From Hydrogenothermus sp964516095 (GTDB lineage Bacteria > Aquificota > Aquificia > Aquificales > Hydrogenothermaceae): a stretch of DNA of 34,418 nucleotides. Location: assembly GCA_964516095.1 (NCBI GenBank), contig CAZEYS010000011.1, positions 1-34,418 of the forward strand, read 5' to 3'. Position 1 is the stretch's first letter. The number at the start of each line of letters is the position of its first letter. The notes beneath the pieces were generated by a model that worked only from the letters and a program-made list of their open reading frames with translations, had not been told where the DNA came from and did not search any database. Of the stretch, positions 8,119-16,530 are shown one piece after another. The position numbers and the translations under genes are program-made.

Positions 8119-8126
8119 AAGATGAA

Positions 8127-8318
8127 CTATATTGCTTTTATCACTTTACCAGCTTTCATACATTTTGTGCAAACATATATTCTTTTCACTGTTCCATCAC
8201 TTAATCTTACTCTAACTCTTTGTAAGTTTGGTTTCCATGTTCTTTTTGTTTTTGTTGCAGAGTGGGCAACTCTATTTCCGTGGGCAGTTTTTTTTCCGCA
8301 TATTTGACATATAGCCAT
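8127..8318 (-). CDS. rpmB: 50S ribosomal protein L28
   Basis: A 63-residue large-subunit ribosomal protein. It starts MAICQICGKK and contains the L28 core (RTWKPNLQ, RVRLSDGTVKR). Cysteines at 4, 7, 51 and 54 (CxxC pairs) show the zinc-binding form of L28. The ATG has AAAGGAGG upstream. Transcribed alone, divergently from the MoaC-MogA gene, with a TATAAT at 8356-8361 on its own strand. Confidence 0.97.
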   Translation of the reverse strand: MAICQICGKKTAHGNRVAHSATKTKRTWKPNLQRVRVRLSDGTVKRIYVCTKCMKAGKVIKAI

Positions 8319-8355
8319 AATTCAAGCCTCCTTTGGGTATTTATCAGAAATTAGT

Positions 8356-8393
8356 ATTATATCATAAATCTAAAATTATATTTTCAGTATAAT
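8356..8393. promoter_or_regulatory. Divergent -10 boxes for rpmB (minus) and moaC-mogA (plus)
   Basis: A perfect TATAAT on the minus strand occupies 8361-8356, about 40 bases upstream of rpmB. A second TATAAT on the plus strand is at 8388-8393, about 33 bases upstream of the preferred MoaC-MogA start. No convincing TTGACA boxes accompany them. The two face away from each other, with centres about 32 bases apart, so polymerase binding at one could interfere with the other. Confidence 0.5.
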
Positions 8394-8425
8394 TAATGGG
8401 AAAACTAAATATTGGAGGATTGCTA

Positions 8426-9346
8426 ATGGGATTTAAACCTGTAGATGTTTCAAATAAATTTGAGACTATAAGAACTGCTAAGGCAGAAGGTAAAATCTAT
8501 CTCTCTAAAGAGAGCATAGAAATGATAAAAAATAATCAAGTGCCAAAAGGTGATGTTCTTTCAGCATCTCAAATGGCAGGTATTTTTGGGGCAAAAAGAA
8601 CACCAGATATACTTCCATTTTGCCATAACATAATGATTGACCATGTTTTAATTGATACAAAGTTGGAAGAAGACGGTGTTTATGTTACTGCTGAAGTTAA
8701 ATGTGTTGGAAGAACAGGAGTGGAAATGGAAGCTTTAACAGCTGTTTCAGCAGCACTGTTAAATGTGTATGACATGCTAAAAGCCTTTGATAAGAACATG
8801 AAAATAGGAGATATTAGACTGGTATCTAAAAAAGGTGGAAAATCTGATTACGAGGAAGATTTAACTGGATTAAAATGTGCTGTTATAACACTGTCTGATA
8901 GTTGTTTCAGAGGGGAAGCAGAAGATAGAAGCGGAAAAACTGCCATTGATATAATTGAAAATGAGTTTGGTGGACAGGTGGTACATTATAAAGTACTTCC
9001 TGATGATAAAGATAAAATTGTTGAAGAACTTAAATCCCTTGAAGGTAAAGTGAATGTTATATTTACCACAGGTGGAACAGGTTTTAGTGAAAGGGATACC
9101 ACTCCAGATGCTACAAAAGAAGTAATCAGAACAGAAGCAATAGGTTTTGGAGAGGCTATGAGAATTATTGGAGTGAAATTTACCCCTAAATCTTTACTCT
9201 CAAGAGCAACTGCAGGAATTATAGGAAAAGATACCCTTGTGATAAACCTACCTGGAAGTACAGGAGGTGTAAGAGATAATCTAAGAATGCTGGCTCCTAT
9301 GGTTAAACATGCTATAAGAATGGCACGGGGAGAGAAAAAGCATTAA
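8426..9346 (+). CDS. MoaC-MogA fusion: cyclic pyranopterin monophosphate synthase / molybdopterin adenylyltransferase
   Basis: Combines two steps of molybdenum cofactor synthesis. The first ~145 residues are MoaC, with PFCHNIMIDHV (variant of LCHP), VGRTGVEMEALTAVS, and YDMLKAFDKNMKIGDIRL followed by KKGGKS. After a short linker comes MogA/MoaB, with AVITLSDSC, the nucleotide motif TTGGTGFSERDTTPDAT, and INLPGSTGGVRDNL. The frame is open from an ATG at 8396, but that codon is directly beside the -10 box (8388-8393) and has no ribosome-binding site. The ATG at 8426 has GGAGG 7 bases upstream, giving 306 residues. The stop shares one base with the next gene (TAATG). MoaC and MogA do not catalyse consecutive reactions, so the fusion is probably about co-expression or complex assembly. 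Confidence 0.94.
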   Translation: MGFKPVDVSNKFETIRTAKAEGKIYLSKESIEMIKNNQVPKGDVLSASQMAGIFGAKRTPDILPFCHNIMIDHVLIDTKLEEDGVYVTAEVKCVGRTGVEMEALTAVSAALLNVYDMLKAFDKNMKIGDIRLVSKKGGKSDYEEDLTGLKCAVITLSDSCFRGEAEDRSGKTAIDIIENEFGGQVVHYKVLPDDKDKIVEELKSLEGKVNVIFTTGGTGFSERDTTPDATKEVIRTEAIGFGEAMRIIGVKFTPKSLLSRATAGIIGKDTLVINLPGSTGGVRDNLRMLAPMVKHAIRMARGEKKH

Positions 9347-9846
9347 TGGAATGTGTTTTAGCATTTGCATTAATGTGGAAAGACGAAAAATATTTAATAC
9401 AAGTTGAAAACCACTTAAAGCGCTTTTATGGAGATTTTATTCTTGGTTCGGAGGTGTTTGAACCTCCCTTTTCTAAATATTATTACGAGGAAATGGGTAA
9501 ACCTTTATTTAAAAAATTTATAGCTACAGACTTTCTAACTACACACACTTGTTTAGCTGGTATAAAAAAGCATACAATCTTTATTGAAGATAAATACCGT
9601 ATAAAAGGAAAGAGGACAGTTAACATTGACCCTATTTTAGTTGATATTGAAAAGGTTATAGTTGCCACAACAAAGTATAGAGGGAATAGAGTAAAAATTG
9701 ATGAAAATCTATATATGGAAATAGAGCTATGGTTTCACAACAAAAAGTTTACACCATTTCCATGGACCTATATAGATTACTCTCAAAATTCCACTTTTTT
9801 TGAAAATGTGAGAAAAAAACTAAAAAAAATGAAAAACAGGGGGTAG
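9346..9846 (+). CDS. DUF4416 family protein
   Basis: A 166-residue protein of unknown function matching my recollection of DUF4416: FSKYYYEEMGKPLFKKFIATD, IKKHTIFIED, TVNIDPILVD, ATTKYRGNRVKI and a C-terminal PFPWTYIDYSQNSTF. The paired 'Y-E-MG' and 'P-TY-DY' segments are family hallmarks. No membrane segment or signal peptide is visible. Its ATG overlaps the MoaC-MogA stop (TAATG), so it is translationally coupled, though no molybdenum-related role is established. Its stop codon lies in the loop of a terminator hairpin serving the opposing operon. Confidence 0.8.
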   Translation: MECVLAFALMWKDEKYLIQVENHLKRFYGDFILGSEVFEPPFSKYYYEEMGKPLFKKFIATDFLTTHTCLAGIKKHTIFIEDKYRIKGKRTVNIDPILVDIEKVIVATTKYRGNRVKIDENLYMEIELWFHNKKFTPFPWTYIDYSQNSTFFENVRKKLKKMKNRG

Positions 9847-9853
9847 TTCCCCT
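9838..9853 (-). terminator. Intrinsic terminator of the pyrG-hslU operon, overlapping two stop codons
   Basis: AGGGG (9838-9842) pairs with CCCCT (9849-9853) around a six-base loop. On the minus strand the stem is followed by a T-rich run (GTTTTTCATTTTTTTTAG), good for intrinsic termination. It spans the end of the DUF4416 gene and touches the stop of the RAM-domain gene, only 5 bases away. On the plus strand the downstream tail is less T-rich, so termination there is probably weaker. Confidence 0.65.
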
Positions 9854-10154
9854 ATATTTCAACAACCATACACGTAGTAGCTTTTTTTACACCTTTTATA
9901 GGATTTATATCTCTTATTACTACTTTTCCTATTTCATTTTGATTTTCACCTTCTACAAAAACTATTATGTCGTATATACCTGTAACAACATCTGCAGAAC
10001 GTACATTCTCTATTTTGGCAAGTTCTTCCAGTATTGTTGGAATGAGAGCAGGTTCAGCTTCTATTAACACATAAGCTCTGGATTTTTCTTTAATATCAAT
10101 ATCTTTCAAAAGCTCAGAAAAAGGTATTGGAGCTTCATTTATTCTCTCTTCCAT
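9852..10154 (-). CDS. Stand-alone Lrp/AsnC-type ligand-binding (RAM) domain protein
   Basis: A 100-residue protein whose second half is the RAM domain of Lrp/AsnC regulators: AYVLIEAEPALIPTILEELAKIENVRSADVVTG, then YDIIVFVEGEN and a final VKKATTCMVVEI. There is no DNA-binding helix-turn-helix, so it cannot act as a classic Lrp regulator. Stand-alone RAM proteins are known to form small-molecule-binding oligomers, and some modify full-length Lrp partners. The first ~25 residues are acidic and unassigned. It is the last gene of the pyrG-hslU cluster, 11 bases after the coiled-coil gene. Confidence 0.85.
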   Translation of the reverse strand: MEERINEAPIPFSELLKDIDIKEKSRAYVLIEAEPALIPTILEELAKIENVRSADVVTGIYDIIVFVEGENQNEIGKVVIRDINPIKGVKKATTCMVVEI

Positions 10155-10165
10155 CTTAAACCTCT

Positions 10166-10411
10166 CTAATCTTTAATATTGTTTTTTAATCCTTCTATAG
10201 CACCGATTATTGTGCCTTCGAGAATTGAAAATGTCTTTTTTACTATTTTTTCAGTTTCATCTAAAACCTCTATTAAATTCTCTCTTGAAATTTTACTTTC
10301 TTCTTTCTCTTTTTCGCATTTTTCAAGCTCTGATTTTAGCTTTTTTATCTCTTCATGAAGTTTCTTAATCTCAGCTTTAATTTCTTCCATATTATCACTT
10401 TTTTGAGGCAT
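10166..10411 (-). CDS. Small coiled-coil protein, unknown function
   Basis: An 81-residue protein. Residues ~8-45 form a highly charged heptad region (EEIKAEIKKLHEEIKKLKSE and onward) typical of a coiled coil. The C-terminus (KTFSILEGTIIGAIEGLKNNI) looks like an amphipathic helix that could bind membrane or a partner. The ATG at 10411 has GGAGG 7 bases upstream, which supports this start over the internal methionine at residue 8. It lies between hslU and the RAM-domain gene in one transcription unit. No family recognised. Confidence 0.75.
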   Translation of the reverse strand: MPQKSDNMEEIKAEIKKLHEEIKKLKSELEKCEKEKEESKISRENLIEVLDETEKIVKKTFSILEGTIIGAIEGLKNNIKD

Positions 10412-10428
10412 TTTGGTTCCTCCAAAAT

Positions 10429-11775
10429 TTAGAGAATATACTTGGTTAAGTCCTCATTTTGTATTATACCTTCTAATTTAGAATTAACAACCTTTTTATC
10501 AATAATTATAGTTTGTCCTGCCAGTTCAGGGGCCTCAAAAGAGTAATCTTCCATAATTTTTTCTAAAATAGTGTGTAGTCTTCTGGCTCCTATGTTTTCT
10601 GTTCTTTCGTTAACTTCTTCTGCTATTCTTGCAATTTCCTCTACTGCGTCGTCTGTAAACTCAAGGTGTACCCCTTCCGTTTCCATTAGGGCTTTGTATT
10701 GTTTTATAAGGGCGTTTTTTGGCTGAGTTAGTATCTTTACAAAATCTTCTTTAGTAAGAGCCTTTAATTCAACTCTTATTGGAAATCTACCTTGCAGTTC
10801 TGGAATAAGGTCAGAAGGCTTAGAAAGATGAAAAGCACCTGCTGCAATAAATAATATATGGTCTGTTTTAACAGGCCCATACTTTGTAGAAACTGTTGTT
10901 CCCTCTACTATAGGAAGTAAATCTCTTTGTACTCCTTCCCGTGAAACATCTGGACCTGAACTTGAAGATTTTCCAGCTACTTTATCAATTTCGTCAATAA
11001 AAACAATTCCAAGATTTTCAGCTCTTTTTACTGCTTCAGAAGCAACTTCATCCATATCAATTAACTTCTCTGCCTCTTGCTGTTTAAGGTATTTTAGTGC
11101 ATCCTTAACAGTCATTTTTCTTCTCTTTCTTTTTGAAGGTGCAAGATTTGAAAATAAGTCTTTTAACTGGCTTTCTATATCTTCCATACCAGGAGCAATA
11201 ACACCTCCTACTATAGCTGGCTTTTCCTCAACTTCAATTTCAACAATTTTATCGTCAAGTTCTCCTTTTTGAAGCATCTGTCTGAACTTTTCTCTTGCTG
11301 GAGATTCTTCTCGCTCTTCTTCCTCATCAAAAGAGGAAAATCTTCTTACCTTTCTAGGTACCAAATAATCTAATATTTTCTCTTCTGCTAGTTTTCTAGC
11401 TTTTTCTTCAACTTCTTCCATTTTTTCAGCTTTTACCATTTTAAAAGATGCTTCAACTAATTCTCTTATTATGGCTTCAACATCTCTTCCTACATAACCA
11501 ACTTCTGTAAATTTAGTTGCTTCTACTTTTATGAAAGGAGCTTTTACAAGTCCAGCAAGTCTTCTGGCTATTTCTGTTTTACCAACACCTGTTGGTCCCA
11601 TCATTAGTATATTTTTAGGTATAATTTCATCTCTAAGTTCTTCTGGTAATTGCTGTCTTCTCCATCTATTTCTAAGGGCTATTGCTACTGCTTTTTTAGC
11701 TTCAAACTGCCCAATTACATACTTATTAAGTTCTTCAACAATCTGCTTGGGTGTCAACTCTTTATGTTTGTCCAC
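10429..11775 (-). CDS. hslU: ATP-dependent protease ATPase subunit HslU
   Basis: AAA+ unfoldase that feeds proteins to the HslV peptidase. 448 residues, normal for the family. Walker A GPTGVGKT is at 60-67, the pore loop GYVG at 93-96, the family-specific I domain covers ~110-240 with an acidic low-complexity run near 148-158, and Walker B is IVFIDEID (257-264). The C-terminal segment TENIGARRLHTILEKIMEDYSFEAPE is a clear HslU signature. The start is GTG with GGAGG 7 bases upstream. hslV is not adjacent, although the two are often neighbours; it would need to be elsewhere for a working protease. Confidence 0.97.
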   Translation of the reverse strand: MDKHKELTPKQIVEELNKYVIGQFEAKKAVAIALRNRWRRQQLPEELRDEIIPKNILMMGPTGVGKTEIARRLAGLVKAPFIKVEATKFTEVGYVGRDVEAIIRELVEASFKMVKAEKMEEVEEKARKLAEEKILDYLVPRKVRRFSSFDEEEEREESPAREKFRQMLQKGELDDKIVEIEVEEKPAIVGGVIAPGMEDIESQLKDLFSNLAPSKRKRRKMTVKDALKYLKQQEAEKLIDMDEVASEAVKRAENLGIVFIDEIDKVAGKSSSSGPDVSREGVQRDLLPIVEGTTVSTKYGPVKTDHILFIAAGAFHLSKPSDLIPELQGRFPIRVELKALTKEDFVKILTQPKNALIKQYKALMETEGVHLEFTDDAVEEIARIAEEVNERTENIGARRLHTILEKIMEDYSFEAPELAGQTIIIDKKVVNSKLEGIIQNEDLTKYIL

Positions 11776-11814
11776 TAACTTACCTCCTTTTTAATTAAAA
11801 TTCATAATTTTGCT

Positions 11815-13440
11815 TTACATGTCAATATTTAATTTATCCATTTTGTTTTCTAAAGCTGCATTCACAAAGGATACAAATAAAGGATGAGGTTTGAAAGGTT
11901 TACTTTTGAACTCTGGATGAAACTGACATCCGATGAACCATCTATGGTTAGGCAATTCTATAATTTCAGGTAGTTTTTTTGACACGTATTCACCAGATAC
12001 AACAAGCCCCTTTTCTTCAAGAAGAGGTCTAAACTCAGGGTTAAACTCATATCTATGTCTATGTCTTTCATATATTTCTTTTTGTCCATATATCTCATAA
12101 GCCCGTGTTCCTTCTTTTAGTGTACATTTATAGGCACCTAACCTCATTGTTCCACCTTTCTCAGATATTCCCTTTTGTTCTGGCATTAAATCAATCACAG
12201 GATAAGGAGTTTCAGGGTCAAATTCAGTTGAGTTCGCACCGTGTAAACCAACAACGTTTCTAGCAAATTCTATAACTGCAATCTGCATTCCAAGACAAAT
12301 ACCAAAATATGGAACGTTATTCTCACGGGCATATTTAGCAGCAAGTATTTTCCCTTCTATTCCCCTTTCTCCAAAGCCACCTGGTACTAAAATTCCGTCA
12401 ACACCCTTTAAAACTTCATCTATATTTTCTTCTTGTAAGTCATCTGCTCTTATCCATTCAAGGTCAACATTGACTTTATTTGCTATAGAAGCATGAGTTA
12501 AAGCCTCGTCTATGCTTTTATATGCATCTTTTAGCTCCACATACTTCCCTATTATACCTATTTTTACTGATTTTCCAGATTTTTTGATATTAGTTAAAGT
12601 GTTTACTATTTTTTTCCATTTTGACAGGTCTGGTTCTTGGTAACTTAAATTTAGGTGTTTAGCTATAACTTCGTCGATTTTTTCTTTTTTTAGATGAAGA
12701 GGTATTTCATATATAGTTTCAAGGTCAGGAGCTGACAAAACAGAATCTTCATCTACATTTGTAAATAGTGCAAGTTTTCTTTTTATTGGTTTTGGTATAG
12801 GCTTTTCAGCTCTACAAATTAAAATATCTGGTTGTATTCCTATTGCTCTCAGTTCTTTAACTGAATGTTGAGATGGTTTGGTTTTCAGCTCACCAGCGAC
12901 CTTTATATAAGGTACATAAGTCAAATGTATAAATATAGAGTTTTCTTTGCCCAGTTCTAAACTCATCTGTCTTATGGCTTCTAAAAACGGTAAACTTTCG
13001 ATATCCCCAACGGTTCCACCAATTTCTACAAGAGCAATTTCCGCATCTTTTGCTGCTTTTTCAATTGTTCTTTTTATTTCATTAGTAAAATGGGGAATAA
13101 TCTGAACAGTAGCTCCTAAATATGCTCCTCGTCTTTCCTTTTGTAGAATTTTGAAGTATAACTTTCCTGAAGTTGCATTATTGTATTTACTCAAAACCAC
13201 GTTTGTAAACCTTTCGTAATGTCCTAAATCCAGGTCTGTTTCAGCTCCATCTTCTGTAACATAAACTTCCCCATGTTGATAAGGATTCATGGTACCTGGA
13301 TCTATATTGAGATATGGGTCAAGTTTAAGAAAGGTTATCTTATAACCCATAGCTTCTAAGATTGCTCCAATTCCTGCTGATGTAACACCTTTTCCAAGTG
13401 AAGATAAAACGCCACCTGTTATGAATATAAACTTTTGCAA
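11815..13440 (-). CDS. pyrG: CTP synthase
   Basis: Makes CTP from UTP using glutamine and ATP, the last step of pyrimidine nucleotide synthesis. 541 residues, full length. The synthetase domain opens with FITGGVLSSLGKGVTSAGIG and contains TMNPYQHGEVYVTEDGAETDLDLGHYERF. The glutamine amidotransferase domain shows GGFGERG, the nucleophile cysteine in GICLGMQ, and the catalytic His-Glu in QFHPEF. The start is TTG with GAGG about 8 bases upstream. It heads the minus-strand unit that continues into hslU, 39 bases downstream. Confidence 0.98.
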   Translation of the reverse strand: MQKFIFITGGVLSSLGKGVTSAGIGAILEAMGYKITFLKLDPYLNIDPGTMNPYQHGEVYVTEDGAETDLDLGHYERFTNVVLSKYNNATSGKLYFKILQKERRGAYLGATVQIIPHFTNEIKRTIEKAAKDAEIALVEIGGTVGDIESLPFLEAIRQMSLELGKENSIFIHLTYVPYIKVAGELKTKPSQHSVKELRAIGIQPDILICRAEKPIPKPIKRKLALFTNVDEDSVLSAPDLETIYEIPLHLKKEKIDEVIAKHLNLSYQEPDLSKWKKIVNTLTNIKKSGKSVKIGIIGKYVELKDAYKSIDEALTHASIANKVNVDLEWIRADDLQEENIDEVLKGVDGILVPGGFGERGIEGKILAAKYARENNVPYFGICLGMQIAVIEFARNVVGLHGANSTEFDPETPYPVIDLMPEQKGISEKGGTMRLGAYKCTLKEGTRAYEIYGQKEIYERHRHRYEFNPEFRPLLEEKGLVVSGEYVSKKLPEIIELPNHRWFIGCQFHPEFKSKPFKPHPLFVSFVNAALENKMDKLNIDM

Positions 13441-13506
13441 AGACCAAACCTCATTTATTATTTAATAACAGAAGAATATTTTAACAAAATAAAATATAGC
13501 AAGTTT

Positions 13507-13515
13507 TGGTATAAT
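13507..13515 (+). promoter_or_regulatory. Extended -10 promoter for the YfgM-like/purC/galU/rsmA unit
   Basis: TGGTATAAT, a perfect TATAAT with TGn extension, lies 24 bases before the ATG at 13540. No clear -35 box precedes it, as expected for an extended -10 promoter. It is the only promoter-like element visible ahead of the four-gene plus-strand run. Confidence 0.55.
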
Positions 13516-13539
13516 TTAAATCAAAAAAGGTAAGATTTT

Positions 13540-14181
13540 ATGAAAAAGGAAAAGCTCCCAGTAGAAGAAAACGTAGACATAGAGTTTGAGTATAAGCTAT
13601 TACATATATACGATAGGATAAAGCCGTACTTTAAACATATTTTAGCTGCTATTTTACTATTTATATTGATAATTATTTATGTTTTATACCGTCATTCTGC
13701 CCAGCAGGAGCGAGAAAATAAGGCAAGTATTTATATTTATCAAATAAAAAAAGACATAGAAGATAAAAAATTTAAAGAGGCTGAAAAAAAGATTAAATTT
13801 TTTGAAGCTAACTACGCAGACACAGATTTTATAAAACTTGCTTATGCGTATGAGATCCTCATTGAAAAACAAAAAAACAGTTTAAAGTCTGATACTGTTA
13901 AAAAGTTAAAAGAAAAGCTCAGTACAGACCAGTCCAAAGGATATTTTACCGAGTTTGAAGGATACTTGTTTTACAAAGATAAGCAGTACTCAAAGAGTTT
14001 AGATAAATTAAATCTTGTAAAGCAGGATAATTTTAACTATCTCTCTGCTTTAACGCTTAAAGCAATCATTTTTGACAAACAGAGGAATAAAGAAAAAGCA
14101 ACAGAACTTTTTGGAGAAATAGAAGCACTGGCAAAAAATAAATATCCATACTTTGAAAACATTGCAAAAAGGAGTTTATAA
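13540..14181 (+). CDS. Membrane-anchored TPR-like protein (YfgM-like)
   Basis: A 213-residue protein with an acidic cytoplasmic start, one transmembrane helix at about residues 33-50, and a helical remainder predicted outside the membrane (about 51-213). That part shows TPR-like pairs such as IKKDIEDKKFKEAEKKIKFFEANYADTDF and LTLKAIIFDKQRNKEKATELF. The layout matches YfgM-type proteins, which accompany SecYEG and periplasmic folding; this assignment is by architecture, not strong sequence identity. It starts after AAAAAGG, and its stop directly abuts the purC ATG (TAAATG). Confidence 0.65.
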   Translation: MKKEKLPVEENVDIEFEYKLLHIYDRIKPYFKHILAAILLFILIIIYVLYRHSAQQERENKASIYIYQIKKDIEDKKFKEAEKKIKFFEANYADTDFIKLAYAYEILIEKQKNSLKSDTVKKLKEKLSTDQSKGYFTEFEGYLFYKDKQYSKSLDKLNLVKQDNFNYLSALTLKAIIFDKQRNKEKATELFGEIEALAKNKYPYFENIAKRSL

Positions 14182-14895
14182 ATGGAGAAAAGAGAAAAGC
14201 TCTATGAGGGAAAAGCAAAAATAATATACTCAACAGATGAACCAGACAAAGTGATAATGTTTTTTAAAGACAGTGCAACTGCTTTTGATGCAATAAAAAA
14301 GGCAGATGTAGAAGGTAAAGGGACTATAAACAATACCTTGGCTTCATTTTTCTTTGAGCTGTTGAAAGAAAAGGGTATCCCAACCCATTATATAAAGAAA
14401 ATATCTGATAGAGAAATGCTAACATATAAAGTTGAAATAATCCCTGTAGAAGTAGTGGTCAGGAATTTAGCTGCTGGAAGTATTGTAAAAAGACTTGGAA
14501 TTCCTGAAAAAACCCCTTTTAATCCTCCTCTTGTTGAGTTTTTCCTAAAAAATGATGAACTCCATGACCCAATGCTTTGTGAAGCTCACATCTATACACT
14601 AAAATTAGCAACACCAGAAGAAGTACAAAAGATGAAAGAACTTGCATTAAAAATAAACGACATACTGAAAGAGTTTATGGATAAGCACGGTATAATCCTG
14701 GTTGATTTTAAATTGGAGTTTGGTAGAAAAGATGGAGAAATAGTACTCGCCGATGAAATATCCCCTGATACGTGTAGATTTTGGGATAAAGAAACAGGGG
14801 AGAAGTTAGATAAGGATAGATTTAGATTTGATTTAGGAGATTTAATAGAAGGATATCAAAAAATACTAAATAAAATAAAAGGGGAAACGCAATGA
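14182..14895 (+). CDS. purC: Phosphoribosylaminoimidazole-succinocarboxamide synthase (SAICAR synthetase)
   Basis: Joins aspartate to CAIR with ATP in purine synthesis. 237 residues, the usual bacterial length. Signatures are KLYEGKAKIIY near the N-terminus, DSATAFDAIKKADVEGKG, the VVVRNLAAGSIVKRLG segment, and LVDFKLEFGR followed by LADEISPDTCRFWD. The start has AAGGAG about 6 bases upstream, inside the preceding gene. Its stop overlaps the galU start by 4 bases (ATGA). Confidence 0.98.
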   Translation: MEKREKLYEGKAKIIYSTDEPDKVIMFFKDSATAFDAIKKADVEGKGTINNTLASFFFELLKEKGIPTHYIKKISDREMLTYKVEIIPVEVVVRNLAAGSIVKRLGIPEKTPFNPPLVEFFLKNDELHDPMLCEAHIYTLKLATPEEVQKMKELALKINDILKEFMDKHGIILVDFKLEFGRKDGEIVLADEISPDTCRFWDKETGEKLDKDRFRFDLGDLIEGYQKILNKIKGETQ

Positions 14896-15785
14896 AGGAA
14901 ATAAAAAAGGCAGTTATTCCTGTTGCAGGTTTTGGAACAAGATTTTTACCAGCCACAAAAGCTACACCTAAGGAAATGATGCCGATAGTTGATAAACCAA
15001 TTATCCAGTATATTGTTGAGGAAGCTGTTGCCTCAGGAATAGATACAGTTGTTTTTGTTACAGGAAGACATAAAAGAGCTATTGAAGACCACTTTGATTA
15101 TGCTCCAGACCTTGAGTATGCCTTAGAAAAATCTGGAAAATTAGAGTTATTAGAAATAATAAGAGAAGTATCAAATCTTGCAAATTTTGTTTTTATAAGA
15201 CAAAAAGAACAGCTTGGTCTTGGTCATGCAATACTAACAGCTGAACCTGTTATAGGAGATGAACCTTTTGCTGTGTTGCTTGGTGATGAACTTATCATAA
15301 ATCCAGAAAACCCAGGTTTGAAACAGTTAATAGACGTTTATAAAAAATTTGGGAAATCAGTGATAGGAACAACGGAAGTACCTAAAGAAGAAACATATAA
15401 ATATGGTATAGTTGAAGGCTCACTAATAGAAGACAATATAAGACTTGTAAATTATATGGTAGAAAAACCTTCACCTGAAGAAGCTCCTTCAACATCAGCA
15501 ATAATAGGCAGATATATTCTCACACCAGCTATATTTGATGCTTTGAAAAAAACTCCTTTTGGAAAAGGAGGAGAACTACAACTTACCGATGCACTTATGA
15601 CATTAAGACAAGAAGAGGTTATATACTCTAAAGACATAGAAGGAAAAAGACATGACACTGGTAACAAATACGGCTATATAAGAGCTATTATTGATTTTGC
15701 TTTAGAAAGGGAAGATACAAAGGATTTTATGAGAAAGTTAATCTTTGAAAAATGCAATGAGATAAATGAAAAAGTTCAAGACTAA
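14892..15785 (+). CDS. galU: UTP-glucose-1-phosphate uridylyltransferase
   Basis: Makes UDP-glucose for envelope polysaccharides. 297 residues. The nucleotidyltransferase start is AVIPVAGFGTRFLPATKATP followed by KEMMPIVDKPIIQYIVEEA; later motifs include the UTP/metal loop VLLGDELI, MVEKPSPEEAPS and the C-terminal GNKYGYIRAIIDFAL. ATGA overlap with purC and a 20-base overlap with rsmA show tight co-translation. Its product could feed the sugar epimerase at 32291-33280 after oxidation to UDP-glucuronate. Confidence 0.97.
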   Translation: MKEIKKAVIPVAGFGTRFLPATKATPKEMMPIVDKPIIQYIVEEAVASGIDTVVFVTGRHKRAIEDHFDYAPDLEYALEKSGKLELLEIIREVSNLANFVFIRQKEQLGLGHAILTAEPVIGDEPFAVLLGDELIINPENPGLKQLIDVYKKFGKSVIGTTEVPKEETYKYGIVEGSLIEDNIRLVNYMVEKPSPEEAPSTSAIIGRYILTPAIFDALKKTPFGKGGELQLTDALMTLRQEEVIYSKDIEGKRHDTGNKYGYIRAIIDFALEREDTKDFMRKLIFEKCNEINEKVQD

Positions 15786-16530
15786 GAAGAGATTTGGGCA
15801 ACACTTACTTATATCTGAAGGTGTAATTTCCAAAATAGTAGATGCTATAGAAGTATCCAGTGACGATATTATCGTAGAAATAGGTGTTGGAACTGGTCAA
15901 TTAACTAAAGAAATATTAAGAAGAAACCCTAAAAAACTATACGGAATTGAAATAGATGAAACTGCCTATCCAATAATAGAGGAAAGCTTTAAAAACTACA
16001 ATAATTTTACACTTATAAAAAAAGACTTTTTCGATGTAAACTTATATGATCTTGCAGATAACCAAAAAATAAAGCTTGTAGGTAACCTTCCCTATAATGT
16101 TTCTTCTCTGATTTTAGTAAACTCAGTATTTTATATAGATATAATAGAGAGAAATGTTTTTATGCTGCAAAAAGAAGTAGCTGAAAAACTTATAGCAAAG
16201 CCAAAATCTAAGAGTTTTACATTTTTATCTGTTTTTATACAGACCTTTTATAATGTGGAGTATATAATGAGTGTCCCTGCCAGATTTTTCCATCCTCCTC
16301 CCAAAGTTACATCAGCAGTTGTTCGTATGTTCCCTAAGGAAAATATACCTGATGTAGATAAAAAAGAGTTTAAAAACTTTGTATCAACATTATTTTCAAA
16401 TAGAAGAAAAATGATAAGGTCAAAACTTGATGAAAACTTATTAAAAAAGGCAAATATAGAGCCAAAACTAAGGGTTGAAGATTTGAAAATTGAAGATTTT
16501 TTAAAGCTCTACAAATTATCAAAGTCTTAG
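15766..16530 (+). CDS. rsmA: 16S rRNA dimethyladenosine transferase RsmA (KsgA)
   Basis: Dimethylates two adjacent adenosines in the 3' hairpin of 16S rRNA using S-adenosylmethionine. 254 residues. KRFGQHLLIS (8-17) is the family N-terminus, IVEIGVGTGQLT (36-47) the SAM loop, and GNLPYNVSS the catalytic motif IV. FFHPPPKVTSAVVR and FSNRRKMIRSKL are further signatures. It overlaps galU by 20 bases and shares four bases (TTAG) with the stop of tsaB on the other strand. Confidence 0.97.
   Translation: MKKFKTKKRFGQHLLISEGVISKIVDAIEVSSDDIIVEIGVGTGQLTKEILRRNPKKLYGIEIDETAYPIIEESFKNYNNFTLIKKDFFDVNLYDLADNQKIKLVGNLPYNVSSLILVNSVFYIDIIERNVFMLQKEVAEKLIAKPKSKSFTFLSVFIQTFYNVEYIMSVPARFFHPPPKVTSAVVRMFPKENIPDVDKKEFKNFVSTLFSNRRKMIRSKLDENLLKKANIEPKLRVEDLKIEDFLKLYKLSKS

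Noticed and set aside
10429..11775. HslU split from HslV as a novel feature
   Set aside because: Aquificota scatter operon partners widely, so absence of hslV next door is not by itself unusual.
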